Made by a program: the position numbers and the translations under genes
Part shown: piece by piece, positions 11,001 to 21,751 of the stretch
How positions within the stretch are numbered: position 1 is the first letter of the stretch
Layout of the letters: every line of letters begins with the position of its first letter
Notes under the pieces: model-generated
What the model was told of the DNA's origin: nothing
Database searches by the model: none
The model's input: only the letters and a program-made list of their open reading frames with translations
Assembly (NCBI GenBank): GCA_002077065.1
Contig: NAJO01000003.1
Location: forward strand, 1,240,001-1,304,000
Direction: 5' to 3'
Length of the DNA stretch: 64,000 nucleotides
Source: Cryoendolithus antarcticus
Lineage: Eukaryota; Ascomycota; Dothideomycetes; Cladosporiales; Cladosporiaceae

Positions 11001-12335
11001 GCTCGATCCCCGAGCAGCCTTTGACGGCCCGATGGCGTACCTTCGTACCCAAGCATTAATAGTCGCTACATCGCAATCCTGGGCACGATCACACTTGGCA
11101 AGTCCGCAGGCAATCGCGGCGACCTTCAGTATCAGTCACAGGCCCATGAGCCTCGGCGACAGCATCCGTTCCGTGCGGCGTGTGACACCTTGCGCGCGAC
11201 TGTGTGCGCCACACTCTTGTGCAGAGCGGTGGAGAATCTTACACCATCAACCCGGTTCACGCGCGCATCCTCGGGCCATAGCGGCGGCGTTGGGTTTGAT
11301 TGATGAATGATCCCATGCAGGATTGCGTAGTAATTTCTGAGCACTCTACCTACCCGAGCTGCACCGAGCGTCACTTTCATGATCCCACAAATTGGGCTGG
11401 GCCGTCTCCTCACAGACCTCGACACGGAATCCGACTGCCTGGCTCGCCGACACATTCATCAGATCGGGGCATGCTCGCTTGCAGACATGCCCGCGTCTAG
11501 TCTGACCTTGGGCTGTGCTGCACTACGACATCAATAATAATGCGAAGCGATGCCCGCTTGACTTGCCCCGGTTCACAGACGCTTCGCACCCCGGTCAACG
11601 AACTCCTTGTACTCGCTACCAGAAAATCAACGTTTCTCCAGCCGGTGCAAAGCCGACTTTGGCAGCACCACCATGGTCGTAACTGCTAGCTTGCAGCACC
11701 TGGTTCACACTCATGCATGCGTGAGAAAATGGACAGAGACCTGCATATACATTATGTTGCAGGTTGGCCATCAGCAAGGCAAGATACACACGCACTAAGT
11801 ACCCCCTCTTGCTCACACATCATCTCTGTGCTATCCCTGTCCGCGGCGGAGGTGTTCTTCGCACCACCGCTCCCTGCAAGCATCGCAATTCCAAGGTCCG
11901 GGCACAGATATTGTGCGCTCTCAGTGCTACCTTCAAAGACCCACTTCATTCCCTTCACTCGTGCACAAGGCGCGCGCACTCCTTCACCTTATTTGCAGCC
12001 TACTCCTCCGACCAGCCTACCCATCACCGACTACATTGCACAGCGTTAGTCCGCGGTCTTGCATGACTCGGTTTGGCCGCTTAACATATGCGATGCCATA
12101 AGTACTGCTCGTGGCCACAGTATTCGATATATGCTTCGATCCTGCGGTATCTTCGAGATTGCCTTGCGGTATTCATCGGCTGACCAAAGACCCAGTCAAC
12201 GACTGCAAGCCAACGCTCGTGAACGCCATCAGTGACGCAGTTAAGTACCTCACGCAGGACTGCCAGGATTCTGTCGAGACCTCTGGACAGGCGCGGTCTA
12301 TATTGCTCGCGACGATTGAATTGGAAATTGTGTCC
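8012..12335. other. 4.3 kb gene-poor stretch
   Basis: I find no supported gene, tRNA, 5S rRNA or transposon ORF. Open frames (for example 9691..10170 plus, 8012..8295 minus) are short, overlap in several frames and show no domain. Sequence around 10195-10345 contains a short inverted pair (TCGAAACGG and CCGTTTCGA about 130 bases apart). There is no strong TA-enrichment suggesting an RIP-mutated repeat. The last 1 kb is probably the velvet-gene promoter. Confidence 0.45.
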
Positions 12336-13793
12336 ATGTCACCGCCACGCAGCTCTCATGAGCCGACACATTGGTCTCATAGACAGGCGGACATACCTCG
12401 CCCGGGCGAGATGGCTCAAACTCAACGAGCACCAGGATTCCTAAGCACAGGCTATGCTGGTCGAGCGGACCTTAGAGCTGCGTCTGAGTTTCGACTAGCA
12501 CCTCTGCGTACATTGCCAGCACAGCAACATGCACTTCGGGGACCTGCACCTCCGCCGACGCGACTCGCCACCTTGGAACCATCGTTGCTCACGCCAGCCT
12601 CATTTGCACCACCAAGGACGGGTGCTATTCCAGTGTCAGCCTTGCTGTCAGCGACTCCGCCTCCGCAGACTGGCCAGCAACGTAGTGAGCCGGCGTTGTC
12701 GCACAGAGCATTCACTCATGCTGCCTCCATCTCGCCACACTCACGACCGCTCGGACAGCCTCGTCCACATCATATCACGTCGCATCGCGTGGACCATCCT
12801 CCCAATTACCCGGGTCAACCATCTCCACGACATCATGAACAGCAATATAGACCCGCGGCCTTGCCCTCACAACCTCAACCTCGTCCAGCCGAACGGGCGG
12901 ACTCTTACTACAGTCCCACCTCCCGCTCTAACTCCTCATCTCGCAGCTACCTCAGCTCTCCCATCGCCACATCGCCTCAGACCGGCCCGGCCCCACCTGC
13001 AACCCTCCCCGAACTACCCTTCGTATACACGCTCACAATCCGGCAGCAACCCCTCGCAGCCCGCGCTTGTGGCTTCGGCGAACGCGATCGCAGAGTGATA
13101 GATCCGCCCCCGATCCTTCAACTCCGCACTACTGATCGTGTCACTGGGGCGCCGGCCGCAGATCACAATGCTATGTTCGCGCTTCATTGCACGCTCCTAC
13201 ACGAATCGACAGATAAGGACGAAACGCAAGCCTCGCCTGGCGGACCGGAGATGCCGGCCACGCGCAAGCTGATGGGCACTCTGGTAGCTAGCCCCTACCC
13301 GGCGAAAGACGAACACGGGGTCGCAGGGACGTTCTTCGTCTTCCCGGACCTGAGCTGCAGAAATCCTGGCAAACATCGACTGCACTTCAAACTGCTGAGG
13401 ATAGATCCGATGAACATGACGAAGGGAGCGGTGCACGGTGCGGTCGCGAGTGTGGTGACAGACATCTTCGATGTGTATCCTGCGAAAGACTTCCCGGGTA
13501 TGAGGGCTAGTAGTGCGCTATTGAAGGCACTGAGGAGACAAGGACTGAATGTGGGTGTCAAGAAGGGCAGTGAGGCGCGCAAGGGCAAGGGAAAAAAGGG
13601 AGGCAAAGGCGGGAGTGATGAGGATGAGGACGACGATGAAGACGAGGCGAGTGATGAGGAGAATGCAGTGAGGGCGGGCGGTGATACAGTCAGCGGAGAG
13701 GGAGGTGAGTTCGCTGCGAAGGTCGCTGCTGTTGCGAGTGCCAATGTCTCAAGACAGGGCAAGACGAAGAAGCGGCGGAGGAGGAATTCGTGA
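12336..13793 (+). CDS. velC: Velvet-domain regulator, VelC-like
   Basis: Velvet proteins are fungal nuclear regulators of development and secondary metabolism that bind DNA through an NF-kB-like fold. The chosen start (12336) gives 485 aa. Residues about 1-225 are Pro/Ser/Gln-rich and disordered. The velvet domain spans about 227-410 (YTLTIRQQPLAARACGFGE; GTFFVFPDLSCRNPGKHRL; DIFDVYPAKDFPGM). A Lys/Gly stretch follows, then a near-pure Asp/Glu block (about 429-447) and a terminal basic cluster (KTKKRRRR) that could be a nuclear localisation signal. A velvet domain at the C-terminal side of a long N-terminal extension matches VelC rather than VosA or VelB. The frame is open upstream to a GTG at 12111, so a spliced or earlier start is possible. 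M at 12411 is another candidate. Confidence 0.85.
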   Translation: MSPPRSSHEPTHWSHRQADIPRPGEMAQTQRAPGFLSTGYAGRADLRAASEFRLAPLRTLPAQQHALRGPAPPPTRLATLEPSLLTPASFAPPRTGAIPVSALLSATPPPQTGQQRSEPALSHRAFTHAASISPHSRPLGQPRPHHITSHRVDHPPNYPGQPSPRHHEQQYRPAALPSQPQPRPAERADSYYSPTSRSNSSSRSYLSSPIATSPQTGPAPPATLPELPFVYTLTIRQQPLAARACGFGERDRRVIDPPPILQLRTTDRVTGAPAADHNAMFALHCTLLHESTDKDETQASPGGPEMPATRKLMGTLVASPYPAKDEHGVAGTFFVFPDLSCRNPGKHRLHFKLLRIDPMNMTKGAVHGAVASVVTDIFDVYPAKDFPGMRASSALLKALRRQGLNVGVKKGSEARKGKGKKGGKGGSDEDEDDDEDEASDEENAVRAGGDTVSGEGGEFAAKVAAVASANVSRQGKTKKRRRRNS

Positions 13794-14574
13794 GGCGCAT
13801 CGGATCTGGAACTTCCCGATATGCATTGATGGTGCAGCATTGGAATGGGATTGCACAGCTGTGCGACGTTGCACACGATGCACTGGGATGCATGCGGCGG
13901 TCTGGACAAGCTTGCATGACTTGGCTGGAGCTCTCATGCAAGTCGTTTATTCGCATTACGACCTGTTCTTTTGGGAAGAGCCATGCGATTTGCTAATTTT
14001 GTCGATACTGCTCAGCTATTTTGTCAATTTGCTACGCGACTTGTTGATGACACCAGCATAGCTTTTCGGATCAGCATTGTTCGGCGGCTTCGGAGTATAT
14101 AATCATACGGGAGGCCATCTTTGCGATTGCAGCACGACCCACTGGATGATTGGGTGAGCGTAGTCGCATTTCGGTGGGGCAACTTGTAGAATATATTTGC
14201 CGCAGCATGAAGAAACACGAAGTAATGATTGCCGAGCCACCATGTCTCCATCCACAGTTCCCCAGCTATGCACATACTGCCTCCCGTGAGATGTGACTTC
14301 CGCTTGATCTTGCTTGCAAATGAATTGAAATTCTAGGCACATTGGGCTCACCGAGTGTGCACACATGGTGAGAAGCGATGTCGGGTTGTGCTCCATGTGG
14401 TCATCCACGACCAGGCGAGAGGTAGATCTTTCACATCAACCGCGACTGCTGCATTCGAGAACGAGAAGCTCACAGCGCTGAATTTGATCTCACAAAGCAG
14501 ATTGCAGGCGCACAGGCGGGTCTGAATAGCTGAACGAATGAGTTCTAGAGAGTAGGCCATGCCCGAACTTCGAC
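13794..14574. other. Intergenic region
   Basis: No supported gene. Several short frames on both strands lack features. It contains the velvet 3' region and the upstream flank of the HET relic. Confidence 0.5.
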
Positions 14575-16802
14575 ATGCAAGACTGTCTCTACGATGCACT
14601 TGATCCTGTGCGGCGCCAGATCCGCCTGCTACGACTCTCGAGATTTGGAAACGGTAAGGACGACACCTTCGACTTCGAGCTTGCTATACATTCCCTAGCA
14701 GACACCCCTCAATACCAAGCTTCATCGTACAACTGGGGAAACGAAGACGCGGTTTGTAGCATTACGATCAACGGGCATGCTTTTCAGGTCCGGCGAAATC
14801 CCTATGAGTATCTGCGGCTTCGACGGCATGAGAGTGAGCAAGCCTGGCTGTACGTCGACGCAATATGCATCAATCAGAGTGACTTGGACGAGAAGAGTAC
14901 TCAAGTCGCGCTGATGGGAGATGTGTATCGAGACGCTATTGAGGTCGTAGCCTGGCTGGGTACACAGTCTGTGAAAGCCGAGGATTCGCTTGACATTCAC
15001 CAGAACGCGGAATTGTGGCAGCTTTACTTCGACATGGCAGCTCTCAGCCTGGTCCCTGAAGCATTGGAAGTACCCGAACGGCGTAAGATTGATCTCACGC
15101 TACGTTTGGACTCTCTTGGGGCATGGCTCGATCACGATTGGACCGACGGAATGTGGGTTAGGATATACATCCTGGCCCCTATCGTGAGCTGCCCATACTG
15201 GACGCGGCTGTGGGTGGTCCAGGAAATGTTACTGGCGTAAACCTTGACAGTGCGATACAGGAAGCTGGCGATACCATGAAGAGTTCTTTTCCAGTATTTG
15301 CAGCATTGCTTTCTCGATATTGGAATCCGTGGAGAGCTCAGCACCCCGAATATTCACAGTGATCGCGATGATGGGGTACGTTATTACTCAGACAAGATTC
15401 GCCCGGTGGGTATTTACGGTAAGGCAATGCATGTACTTTTCCTGCTGAAGGACACGGCCCTGAATACGGACAGGGCACGCGGAGGACGAATGATGATGAC
15501 TGATGCAATCCAGACTTATGCTGGACAGTACTCGACGCTGGCGTGCGACAAGTTTTATGGCTTGTACGGCATCATTTCGAGAATTGGCCCGGTGAAGGTT
15601 GATTACAGCGATCCAGAGAGTGCTCTACTCGGAACGATAGAGTTGGGTCTGGTCGAGATTCACTCGAAGCTTACCGTAGACGACGATTTGCAAACCTGGG
15701 ATCTGAGTGCAGCTCAATATATATGCTCTGTGCTCAACATCATGGGGGAATATCTGCACTCAGTTGCCATGACTCTTCGCATGGAGGCGATCTGTGCAAA
15801 GTACGACGTAGATTTTGGCGATGTTAGCCGTCAATGGGTGGCTCAGGGCGCAGCACTCAAGACAACTCCATGGACACAAGTGAGGTTTTTCGGTAAAGCC
15901 CACGCCCGCTACCTCGTAGACATCAAATCTCCCATGTTGCGAAAGCGCACGGCGCTTCTGACCAAGCCGTATAGCCGTACCGACCGGCCAAAATCTACAG
16001 TCGCGGAAGCGAACATGCATCCTAAGGTTTTGGAGTACCGGAGAGCTGATGCTTGGGAGGCTTCTTTGAGTTTCAATATCTTTTAGACGGCATTGAGGTA
16101 CTTGCCTTCAAGGACCACCCAGCCCCTCACGCTCGTCATTCTGCAGAGCGACTTGTCGTGCTCATCGAGCAATTCCCAATTCCGGATGGAGCGAGCACAC
16201 TCGCCAAACCAGGTCTGGAAGCCCTTCAAAAACCCCCTACGCTGTTGCTCGATGCGAAGGAAGATGATGATCGTACTTTGGCGGACGTGTATATGAACCT
16301 CTGCAGCAGGCTTCAGAGTGTTCTAGATCGATTCGAGGAGGCGACTATGGATGCTGAGACAACACCGCAAGCACGCCGTGACGCAAAGCATATTGCAGAT
16401 TCCTTAGATCGTAGACGACTTACTATCGTCAGCACAGGCTTCCAACAGTAGTCTCTGTTCAGTGTCAGCTTTCCCATTCAGCTTGATGATACCGAGGAAG
16501 TCACCAAAAGCTCAGACCTACCACAGTGGGTTGAGAGACTTGCTCGGGATCGAGCCCGTCACGGTCTCGAGGTCCCACTCCCAAGCGAACCCGATGCAAA
16601 AGTGGCCCATATACAGCATGTGCGCGACACGGTGGATCGGCTTGACGACGTTACTCGATGGTTGTCAATGCTACATGACTCCGCGACAGATGGCAGCGAC
16701 TGGAGTGATTCGCTCGGATCAATGACTGCGACATACAAGCAGCAGTGGGACAAAATGCTGTCGAGATTTAGTGGCGTAGAGCGGGGGCCTAAGGCAAGAT
16801 AG
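14575..16802 (+). pseudogene. HET-domain (heterokaryon incompatibility) gene, inactivated
   Basis: The first part encodes a clear HET domain: YQASSYNWGNE, WLYVDAICINQSD, DVYRDAIEVVAWLG, WTRLWVVQE. HET proteins trigger incompatibility or cell death when non-self is sensed. The frame is broken. TAA at 15238 and TGA at 15277 interrupt a still-recognisable segment between the VQEMLLA and FQYLQH blocks. The frame slips near 16050: one frame closes at 16086 while coding-like sequence (FFEFQYLLDGIEVLAF) continues in another. TAG at 16449 then interrupts that frame, which runs on to a final stop at 16802. A 45-nt intron (15237..15281, donor GTAAAC, acceptor GAAG) could remove the first two stops, but the acceptor is poor and conserved residues would be lost. 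The later breaks remain, so I call it a pseudogene. Confidence 0.75.
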
Positions 16803-16952
16803 CGCCGCTCTGTATGGGAATCATGTGGCAATTATTGGACTTGATGCTGTAAGTCTCCGTCGCATACATGGCCTTTCGGCGCTGTAAGTACTTTAACGCG
16901 AAGCGAAGGAGGAGGTCGGTGCTACGAATTCCTGGAGGTATGAAGTACTCCT

Positions 16953-18015
16953 TCACGCGCTCTTCGTGTGTTTTCCCTTCGAATCCTCCAATCCCTCATA
17001 CAAATCCACCCCCCAAGACTTACTCGGGTTGACAAATCGATGATGCCACTTTCCTAAGCCATCCAGCTCCTGGACATCGCTCTTCTCGAGCTTACAAGTA
17101 AGCGCTCCCACGTTCTCGACGATACGGTCAGCGTGGCTACTTTTTGGAATCACTGACGTCCCGCGACTGATGCCCCATACTAGCAGAACCTGCGCGGGCG
17201 TGCAGTTCCGCTTCTTAGCGATGCGTTGCGTGACATCGTTGTGTAGAAGTTGTGGTGGCTCGCCTGGGTCATAAGTTGGGTTCGCGCCGGCGAAAGGCGA
17301 GTAGGCTGTGACGTGGATGCCGTGTTTGGAATGCCAGTCGATCCACTCGTTCTGCTGAAGGTAGGGGTGCAGTTCCATCTGGTGGACGGATGGCGGGTGA
17401 GACGTGCTGTTGAGGAGATCATCGAGCTGGTAGGGCGAGAAATTGCAGACGCCGAGGTGCTTTACCTGGCCGGTCTCGAGAAGCTTGGTCATCGCCGCAT
17501 AGGTGGATTTGTAGCCGACATGGTTTTTCTTGTCCTTGGAACTTACGGGCCAGTGGATGTGGTAAAGGTCGAGGTAGTCGATGCCGAGCTTCTCGAGAGA
17601 AGTGGCGATAGCAATGGGTACGTTTTTAGCGCCATGACTGTGAATGCGTCAGGCTTTACGGGCTATCACAACGAAGCTCATGGTCTTACTGGTCATTCCA
17701 TAACTTGCTGGTGATCCATAGATCTTCCCTCGAGAGACCAGTCTTAGCGAGGCCATCAGCGATGCCCTTGCCTACTAGCTCCTCATTGCCGTACGCAGCT
17801 GCGCAGTCAATGTGTCTGAAGCCAGACTGGATCGCGAATGATACTGCCTCTGAGGCATTGCTGCGGTCTAAGTTCCAGGTTCCGAAGCCGAGCAGTGGAA
17901 TGAATTCTCTGGTCATTGGCTTGGGTGTTTCACCTGTGAAGGGGATCTGGCCACTCGGTGGCGCGAGTGCTCCGCTGGCCACCGCCAGGGAGATGAGGGA
18001 TACTGTCAGCTTCAT
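16953..18015 (-). CDS. Aldo/keto reductase with N-terminal signal peptide
   Basis: NAD(P)H-dependent reductase of the AKR superfamily. Exons in reading order are 18015..17690 and 17637..16953, giving 336 aa. The intron (17638..17689, donor GTAAGA, CCTGACG branch site, CACAG acceptor) keeps the frame. The catalytic tetrad is visible: Asp in RHIDCAAAYGNE, Tyr in AYGNE, Lys in WITSKLWND, His in DLYHIHWP. Cofactor-loop residues appear in VIPKSSHADRIVEN. Unusually for an AKR, the protein begins MKLTVSLISLAVASGALA, a classic signal peptide, so secretion or entry to the endomembrane system is predicted. It is divergent from squalene epoxidase across 579 bases. The substrate is not predictable. Confidence 0.9.
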
Positions 18016-18594
18016 AGCTGCTTCTCACGTAGATGCTGATGAAGAAAGAGGATTGTAGCGACCAGGCAAAGTGAATATCAAGTCACCAATCTTACCTTTC
18101 TCATAGCTCCCCGCTCGCTGCATGATGCAATCCTCGAAGGAGAAGGTGATGCAGGTACACTGACGGAAGAATGGAGCTCGTGCTGGCGCCTTTCTCGATC
18201 TTCTCCAGATCTCCTTCCGCAACAACAAGCACGGCTCGATTACATGCCTCGTAGAACAGGCTGACTGATAATTGATCAGCGGTATATATTTGGATCGAAG
18301 GGATCGTGGCACGCACGTGGTGGGTGGTAGAAGCAAGTCTTGGCCGCATTGAGTTTGTTGTGGCGTGGGCGAACCGATCCAGGGACGACATGCAGGGCGA
18401 CCGTCATCGAGGAAATTGACAGAACGTACGACGGTTGAGACCGAACGTGTGATGTTTCCCACATCCCCTCCACATTTCAATCTCACGAGATCCGTAGCAG
18501 ACTCTTCATCATAGACTACACCATACAACGGACTTCTCCTACAACCCGAAACGTAATAAAGCGTATTCGAAACACTCCCGAAATCCATCATTCG
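18016..18594. promoter_or_regulatory. Divergent promoter region between reductase and squalene epoxidase
   Basis: This 579-base gap separates two divergently transcribed genes and must hold both promoters. Minus-strand open frames here (18025..18591) show no domain and would occupy both promoters, so I reject them. I could not identify a specific sterol-response site by eye. Confidence 0.45.
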
Positions 18595-20046
18595 ATGTAC
18601 ACCCCTTCAGAGAAAGATCAACTCCGGAGAATCGAGCATCACGAGGCAGATGTGGTAGTCGTAGGCGCTGGCATACTGGGCTGTGCAGTCGCTGTCGCCC
18701 TCGGAAATCAGGATCGCTCTGTAATACTCCTCGAACGATCTCTCAAAGAACCCGACCGAATAGTTGGTGAACTTCTTCAGCCAGGGGGCGTGCAGGCGCT
18801 GGAGAAGCTAGGCTTGCGAGACTGTCTTGAGGAGATTGACGCAATCAAGGTCTTCGGCTATGATGTGATCTACTACGGCGAGGAGGTGGCGATACCATAT
18901 CCCGAAGATGGACGTGGAGGAGAGGCGAGCGACGAGATGAGAGGCACGAAGCGGAAGAGGCCCGAGGGACGATCATTTCATCATGGGCGCTTTATTCAGC
19001 GACTGAGGCAGAAGGCCATGGCACACCCAAACGTCACTGTCATTGAGGCCACTGCGACGGAAATGGTGACAAGTGGGTATACTGGACAAGTGCTCGGCGT
19101 CGAAGCAAACGTACAGGGCAAGCCGGACAGTTTCTTCGGCCATCTCACTATCATCGCGGACGGGTATGCAAGCAAGTTCCGGAAGGAGTACAGAACCGAC
19201 ACACCAGTCGCTAAGTCGAAATTCTGGGGACTGGAGTTGATTGATGCGCCACTGCCGATGCCCAATCACGGACATGTGATACTAGGCGACGGAGCTCCAG
19301 TTCTGCTCTATCAAATCGGTACCCATGAGACACGAGCGCTCGTCGACATCCCCGAGAACACCACGTCGGCTTCAGTCGCAAATGGAGGCGTGAAGGGCCA
19401 CATTCGAAATGTGGTCATACCCAATCTCCCACGCGCTGTGCGACCCTGCTTCGAGGCCGCGATCGAGAAAGACCGACTTCGCAGTATGCCGAATTCCTTC
19501 CTCCCGCCCAAAACAAACATCACTCCCGGTCTTGCAATCCTGGGTGATGCACTGAACATGCGGCACCCTCTCACCGGCGGCGGCATGACCGTGGCTTTCA
19601 ACGACGTCGTTCTACTCTCCGACTTGCTAGATCCAGCAGTCGTGCCGTCGCTCGCTAGTACTGGGCTTGTGCTGAAGCAGCTCAAGCGCCTGCACTGGCA
19701 GCGCAAGAGCCTTAGCTCAGTCATCAATATCCTCGCTCAGGCCCTGTACTCGCTCTTCGCTGCCAACGATACACAGCTCAAAGCATTGCAACAAGGCTGT
19801 TTTGAATACTTTAAGCTAGGCGGCAATTGCGTTGATGGGCCAGTTGGCCTCCTGGCAGGGATCATCAGGAACCCCTTCGTGTTGATCTACCATTTCTTCT
19901 CCGTCGCAGTCTACGCCATCTGGATCTACGTGGCGAGCGGAGGCATATTGGCCGCGCCGTTCCGTGCTACGATCGGTAGCTCCATGGTGTTTTACAAGGC
20001 GTGCGCGGTGCTGTTCCCGTACATTTTCTCAGAGCTGAGAGTGTAG
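18595..20046 (+). CDS. ERG1: Squalene epoxidase (squalene monooxygenase)
   Basis: FAD enzyme of the ER membrane that converts squalene to 2,3-oxidosqualene, the first oxygenation of ergosterol synthesis and the target of allylamine antifungals. Single exon, 483 aa, near the usual fungal length. The FAD-binding Rossmann motif is at about residues 20-33 (VVVGAGILGCAVAVALG). ERS and GELLQPGG motifs follow. The second FAD motif is GDALNMRHPLTGGGMTVAFND (about 319-339). Hydrophobic C-terminal helices (about 425-475) fit membrane attachment. An insertion of about 20 charged residues (DGRGGEASDEMRGTKRKRPE, about 104-123) lies between the two FAD parts. The start at 18595 directly precedes the family core. 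Confidence 0.95.
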   Translation: MYTPSEKDQLRRIEHHEADVVVVGAGILGCAVAVALGNQDRSVILLERSLKEPDRIVGELLQPGGVQALEKLGLRDCLEEIDAIKVFGYDVIYYGEEVAIPYPEDGRGGEASDEMRGTKRKRPEGRSFHHGRFIQRLRQKAMAHPNVTVIEATATEMVTSGYTGQVLGVEANVQGKPDSFFGHLTIIADGYASKFRKEYRTDTPVAKSKFWGLELIDAPLPMPNHGHVILGDGAPVLLYQIGTHETRALVDIPENTTSASVANGGVKGHIRNVVIPNLPRAVRPCFEAAIEKDRLRSMPNSFLPPKTNITPGLAILGDALNMRHPLTGGGMTVAFNDVVLLSDLLDPAVVPSLASTGLVLKQLKRLHWQRKSLSSVINILAQALYSLFAANDTQLKALQQGCFEYFKLGGNCVDGPVGLLAGIIRNPFVLIYHFFSVAVYAIWIYVASGGILAAPFRATIGSSMVFYKACAVLFPYIFSELRV

Positions 20047-20368
20047 GCGGGTGTCTTCTCGGCCGGATGCCAAGGCCCGAACGCGAGTGCGTCTGCTGGA
20101 CTGTACCTATCGACTAAGCCCTATGCCAATCGCACACGGGGGGTCTGCTCTTGAGCAATAGCACAGATACGAAAGACGGCTAGCGCGAGCATGCACTGGT
20201 ACTGCTGTTAGGACATACTGTTTCTCCGCTTCCGTTTCAACTGTCTGCATGCCAGACCTCACTTCGCTGTGATTGCTATAAGACGGTTCAGTCGGTCAAT
20301 AATGCCATGAGCTCTCAACAGCAAAGATCATTTCCAGAGTCCAGAATACGGCTGATAACACCGCAAAC
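20047..20368. other. Intergenic region, ERG1 3' end and SnoaL-1 promoter
   Basis: No gene seen. A TATA-like CTATAAGA motif lies near 20276, about 90 bases upstream of the next start codon. Confidence 0.4.
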
Positions 20369-20865
20369 ATGTCCTCACTCGCCGCTCAGAAGGCCACGAT
20401 CGCTCAGCTCCTCGCTCACGTTAACTCCTGGAACCTCGAAGCCATCGCGGCCCTCTTCGCGCCTGGTTTCGTCCGCGTCTTGCAGCCTGGCCGATCCGTC
20501 GAATCTCGCGAGGTCAACGGAGATGAGCTCATTCTCGGCCTGAGTCGTCTGGGTTCCACCTTTATCACGCCAGTCAAAGTACATCCACACTACTTGCCAC
20601 ATTTCCCGATGTTATGACTGACTAGGCGCGATAGTACGACTTCCGCAACTACGTCCATGACGGCGATGCGCATAAGTCGAGCTTCGAGTTCACGAACGCG
20701 GCGGAGACCAGGCTCGGACCTTTCGGGTTGCAAGGTGTCATGATCCTGGATTTTACTGAAGATGGAACGAAGATCTTTCGTCTGGTGGAGTATGTCGACT
20801 CGAAGGTGTATATGGCGTTCCGTGAGAAGCTCGCGGCTGCGATGCAGGGTGGGCCGCCGAATTGA
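20369..20865 (+). CDS. SnoaL/NTF2-like small protein, copy 1
   Basis: Exons 20369..20578 and 20635..20865 give 146 aa. The intron (20579..20634, donor GTACAT, CTGAC branch site, ATAG acceptor) falls exactly between codons 70 and 71. The pattern resembles SnoaL-like/NTF2-like cone-fold proteins: an N-terminal helix (AAQKATIAQLLAHVNSWNLE), an ALFAPGFVRVLQP segment, then beta-rich RNYVHDGDAHKSSFEF, GVMILDFTEDGTKIFRLVEY, and a C-terminal helix. These proteins are often enzymes or ligand carriers. No catalytic residues are assigned. It is the first half of a tandem pair with the gene at 21241. Confidence 0.8.
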
Positions 20866-21240
20866 TGGAAGGGTGACCACGGCGTTCGTCCAACCTCGGC
20901 CGAGCCTTAACACCGAAACCGGATGCCTTGCACAGATTACATGAGCCTAATCTAATCCCAGCAACGTAAGAAAGCACGTCCTCCCAGCGCAATGCTATCC
21001 TGTTCAAGCGATAGATAGGCAAGCGAAGCAATCATCATGGCGTTAAGACAAATCTCCTTCCCGGCGGTACAACCTTTCTCCCATCTGCCCTTGCATCACT
21101 CACCTATATAGTCTGAGCATCGTCCTGGTCCACTCCTCTAAGCACCACTTATATCACCCACAGCCAACGACACCTCCCGAACTCACTCATCCCGAAAACC
21201 AAGCTACTATCCTTACTCTTCCCCACCGCCAAAAGCCACC
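20866..21240. promoter_or_regulatory. Spacer between tandem SnoaL-like genes
   Basis: No gene. It contains a TATA-like CCTATATAG at about 21103, about 135 bases before the second start codon, and pyrimidine-rich CT/CCA sequence directly upstream of ATG 21241, as is common in fungal promoters. Confidence 0.4.
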
Positions 21241-21751
21241 ATGTCCTCCCTCGCAGCCGAAAAGGCCACACTGGACAAAGTCCTCGCCCTCCTTAACGCC
21301 TACGACCTCGACGCCCTAGCCGAGCTCTTCACGCCAGACTTTATTAGAATCCTCCAGCCCAAAGCGTCCGTCGAGCCGCACCAGCTGAACGCCCAGCAGC
21401 TGACCTTCGGCCTCAAGAGGATCGGCCAGCAGTTCACGTCGCCGATCGTGGTACGTTTACAGCCCTTCACCTTCCGCTACCTTCATGTCTTCGCGGGACT
21501 GGCACTGACTGATGGGATTGTAGTATGAGTTCCACAACCACGTCCACGATGCCGAAGCGCATCGATCTGTCGTTGAGTTCAGCAACCACGCGGACACGAC
21601 GTTAGGCCCGTTTGGTGGCGAGGGAGTTTTGTTCTTTCAATTTACTGAGGATGGGGATAAGATTAGTAGGGTGGATGAGTATGTTGATTCGATCATGCAC
21701 TGTGCGTTTCAGGAGAAGCTTGCGGCTGCGAAGGTTGGTGGGATGCATTGA
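21241..21751 (+). CDS. SnoaL/NTF2-like small protein, copy 2
   Basis: Exons 21241..21450 and 21524..21751 give 145 aa. The intron (21451..21523, 73 nt, donor GTACGT, ACTGAC branch site, TTGTAG acceptor) sits at the same codon boundary (after codon 70) as in copy 1. The protein starts MSSLAAEKATLDKVLA, against MSSLAAQKATIAQLLA in copy 1. Shared later blocks include LFTPDFIRILQP, NHVHDAEAHRS, FTEDGDKISRVDEYVDS and EKLAAA. The genes are clearly related but well diverged, so the duplication is not recent. Same-strand tandem order suggests unequal duplication. Function unknown beyond fold. Confidence 0.8.

Noticed and set aside
13295..13909. 204 aa minus-strand Ser-rich ORF
   Set aside because: It is a shadow of the acidic and basic tail of the velvet gene; the Ser runs are the reverse of Asp/Glu codons.
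15237..15281. A 45-nt intron that would remove the first two stops in the HET gene
   Set aside because: The acceptor (GAAG) lacks the usual pyrimidine before AG, the removed codons are HET-like, and later stops remain.
18025..18591. 188 aa minus-strand ORF between the reductase and ERG1
   Set aside because: It fills the only promoter space for two divergent genes and lacks any motif.
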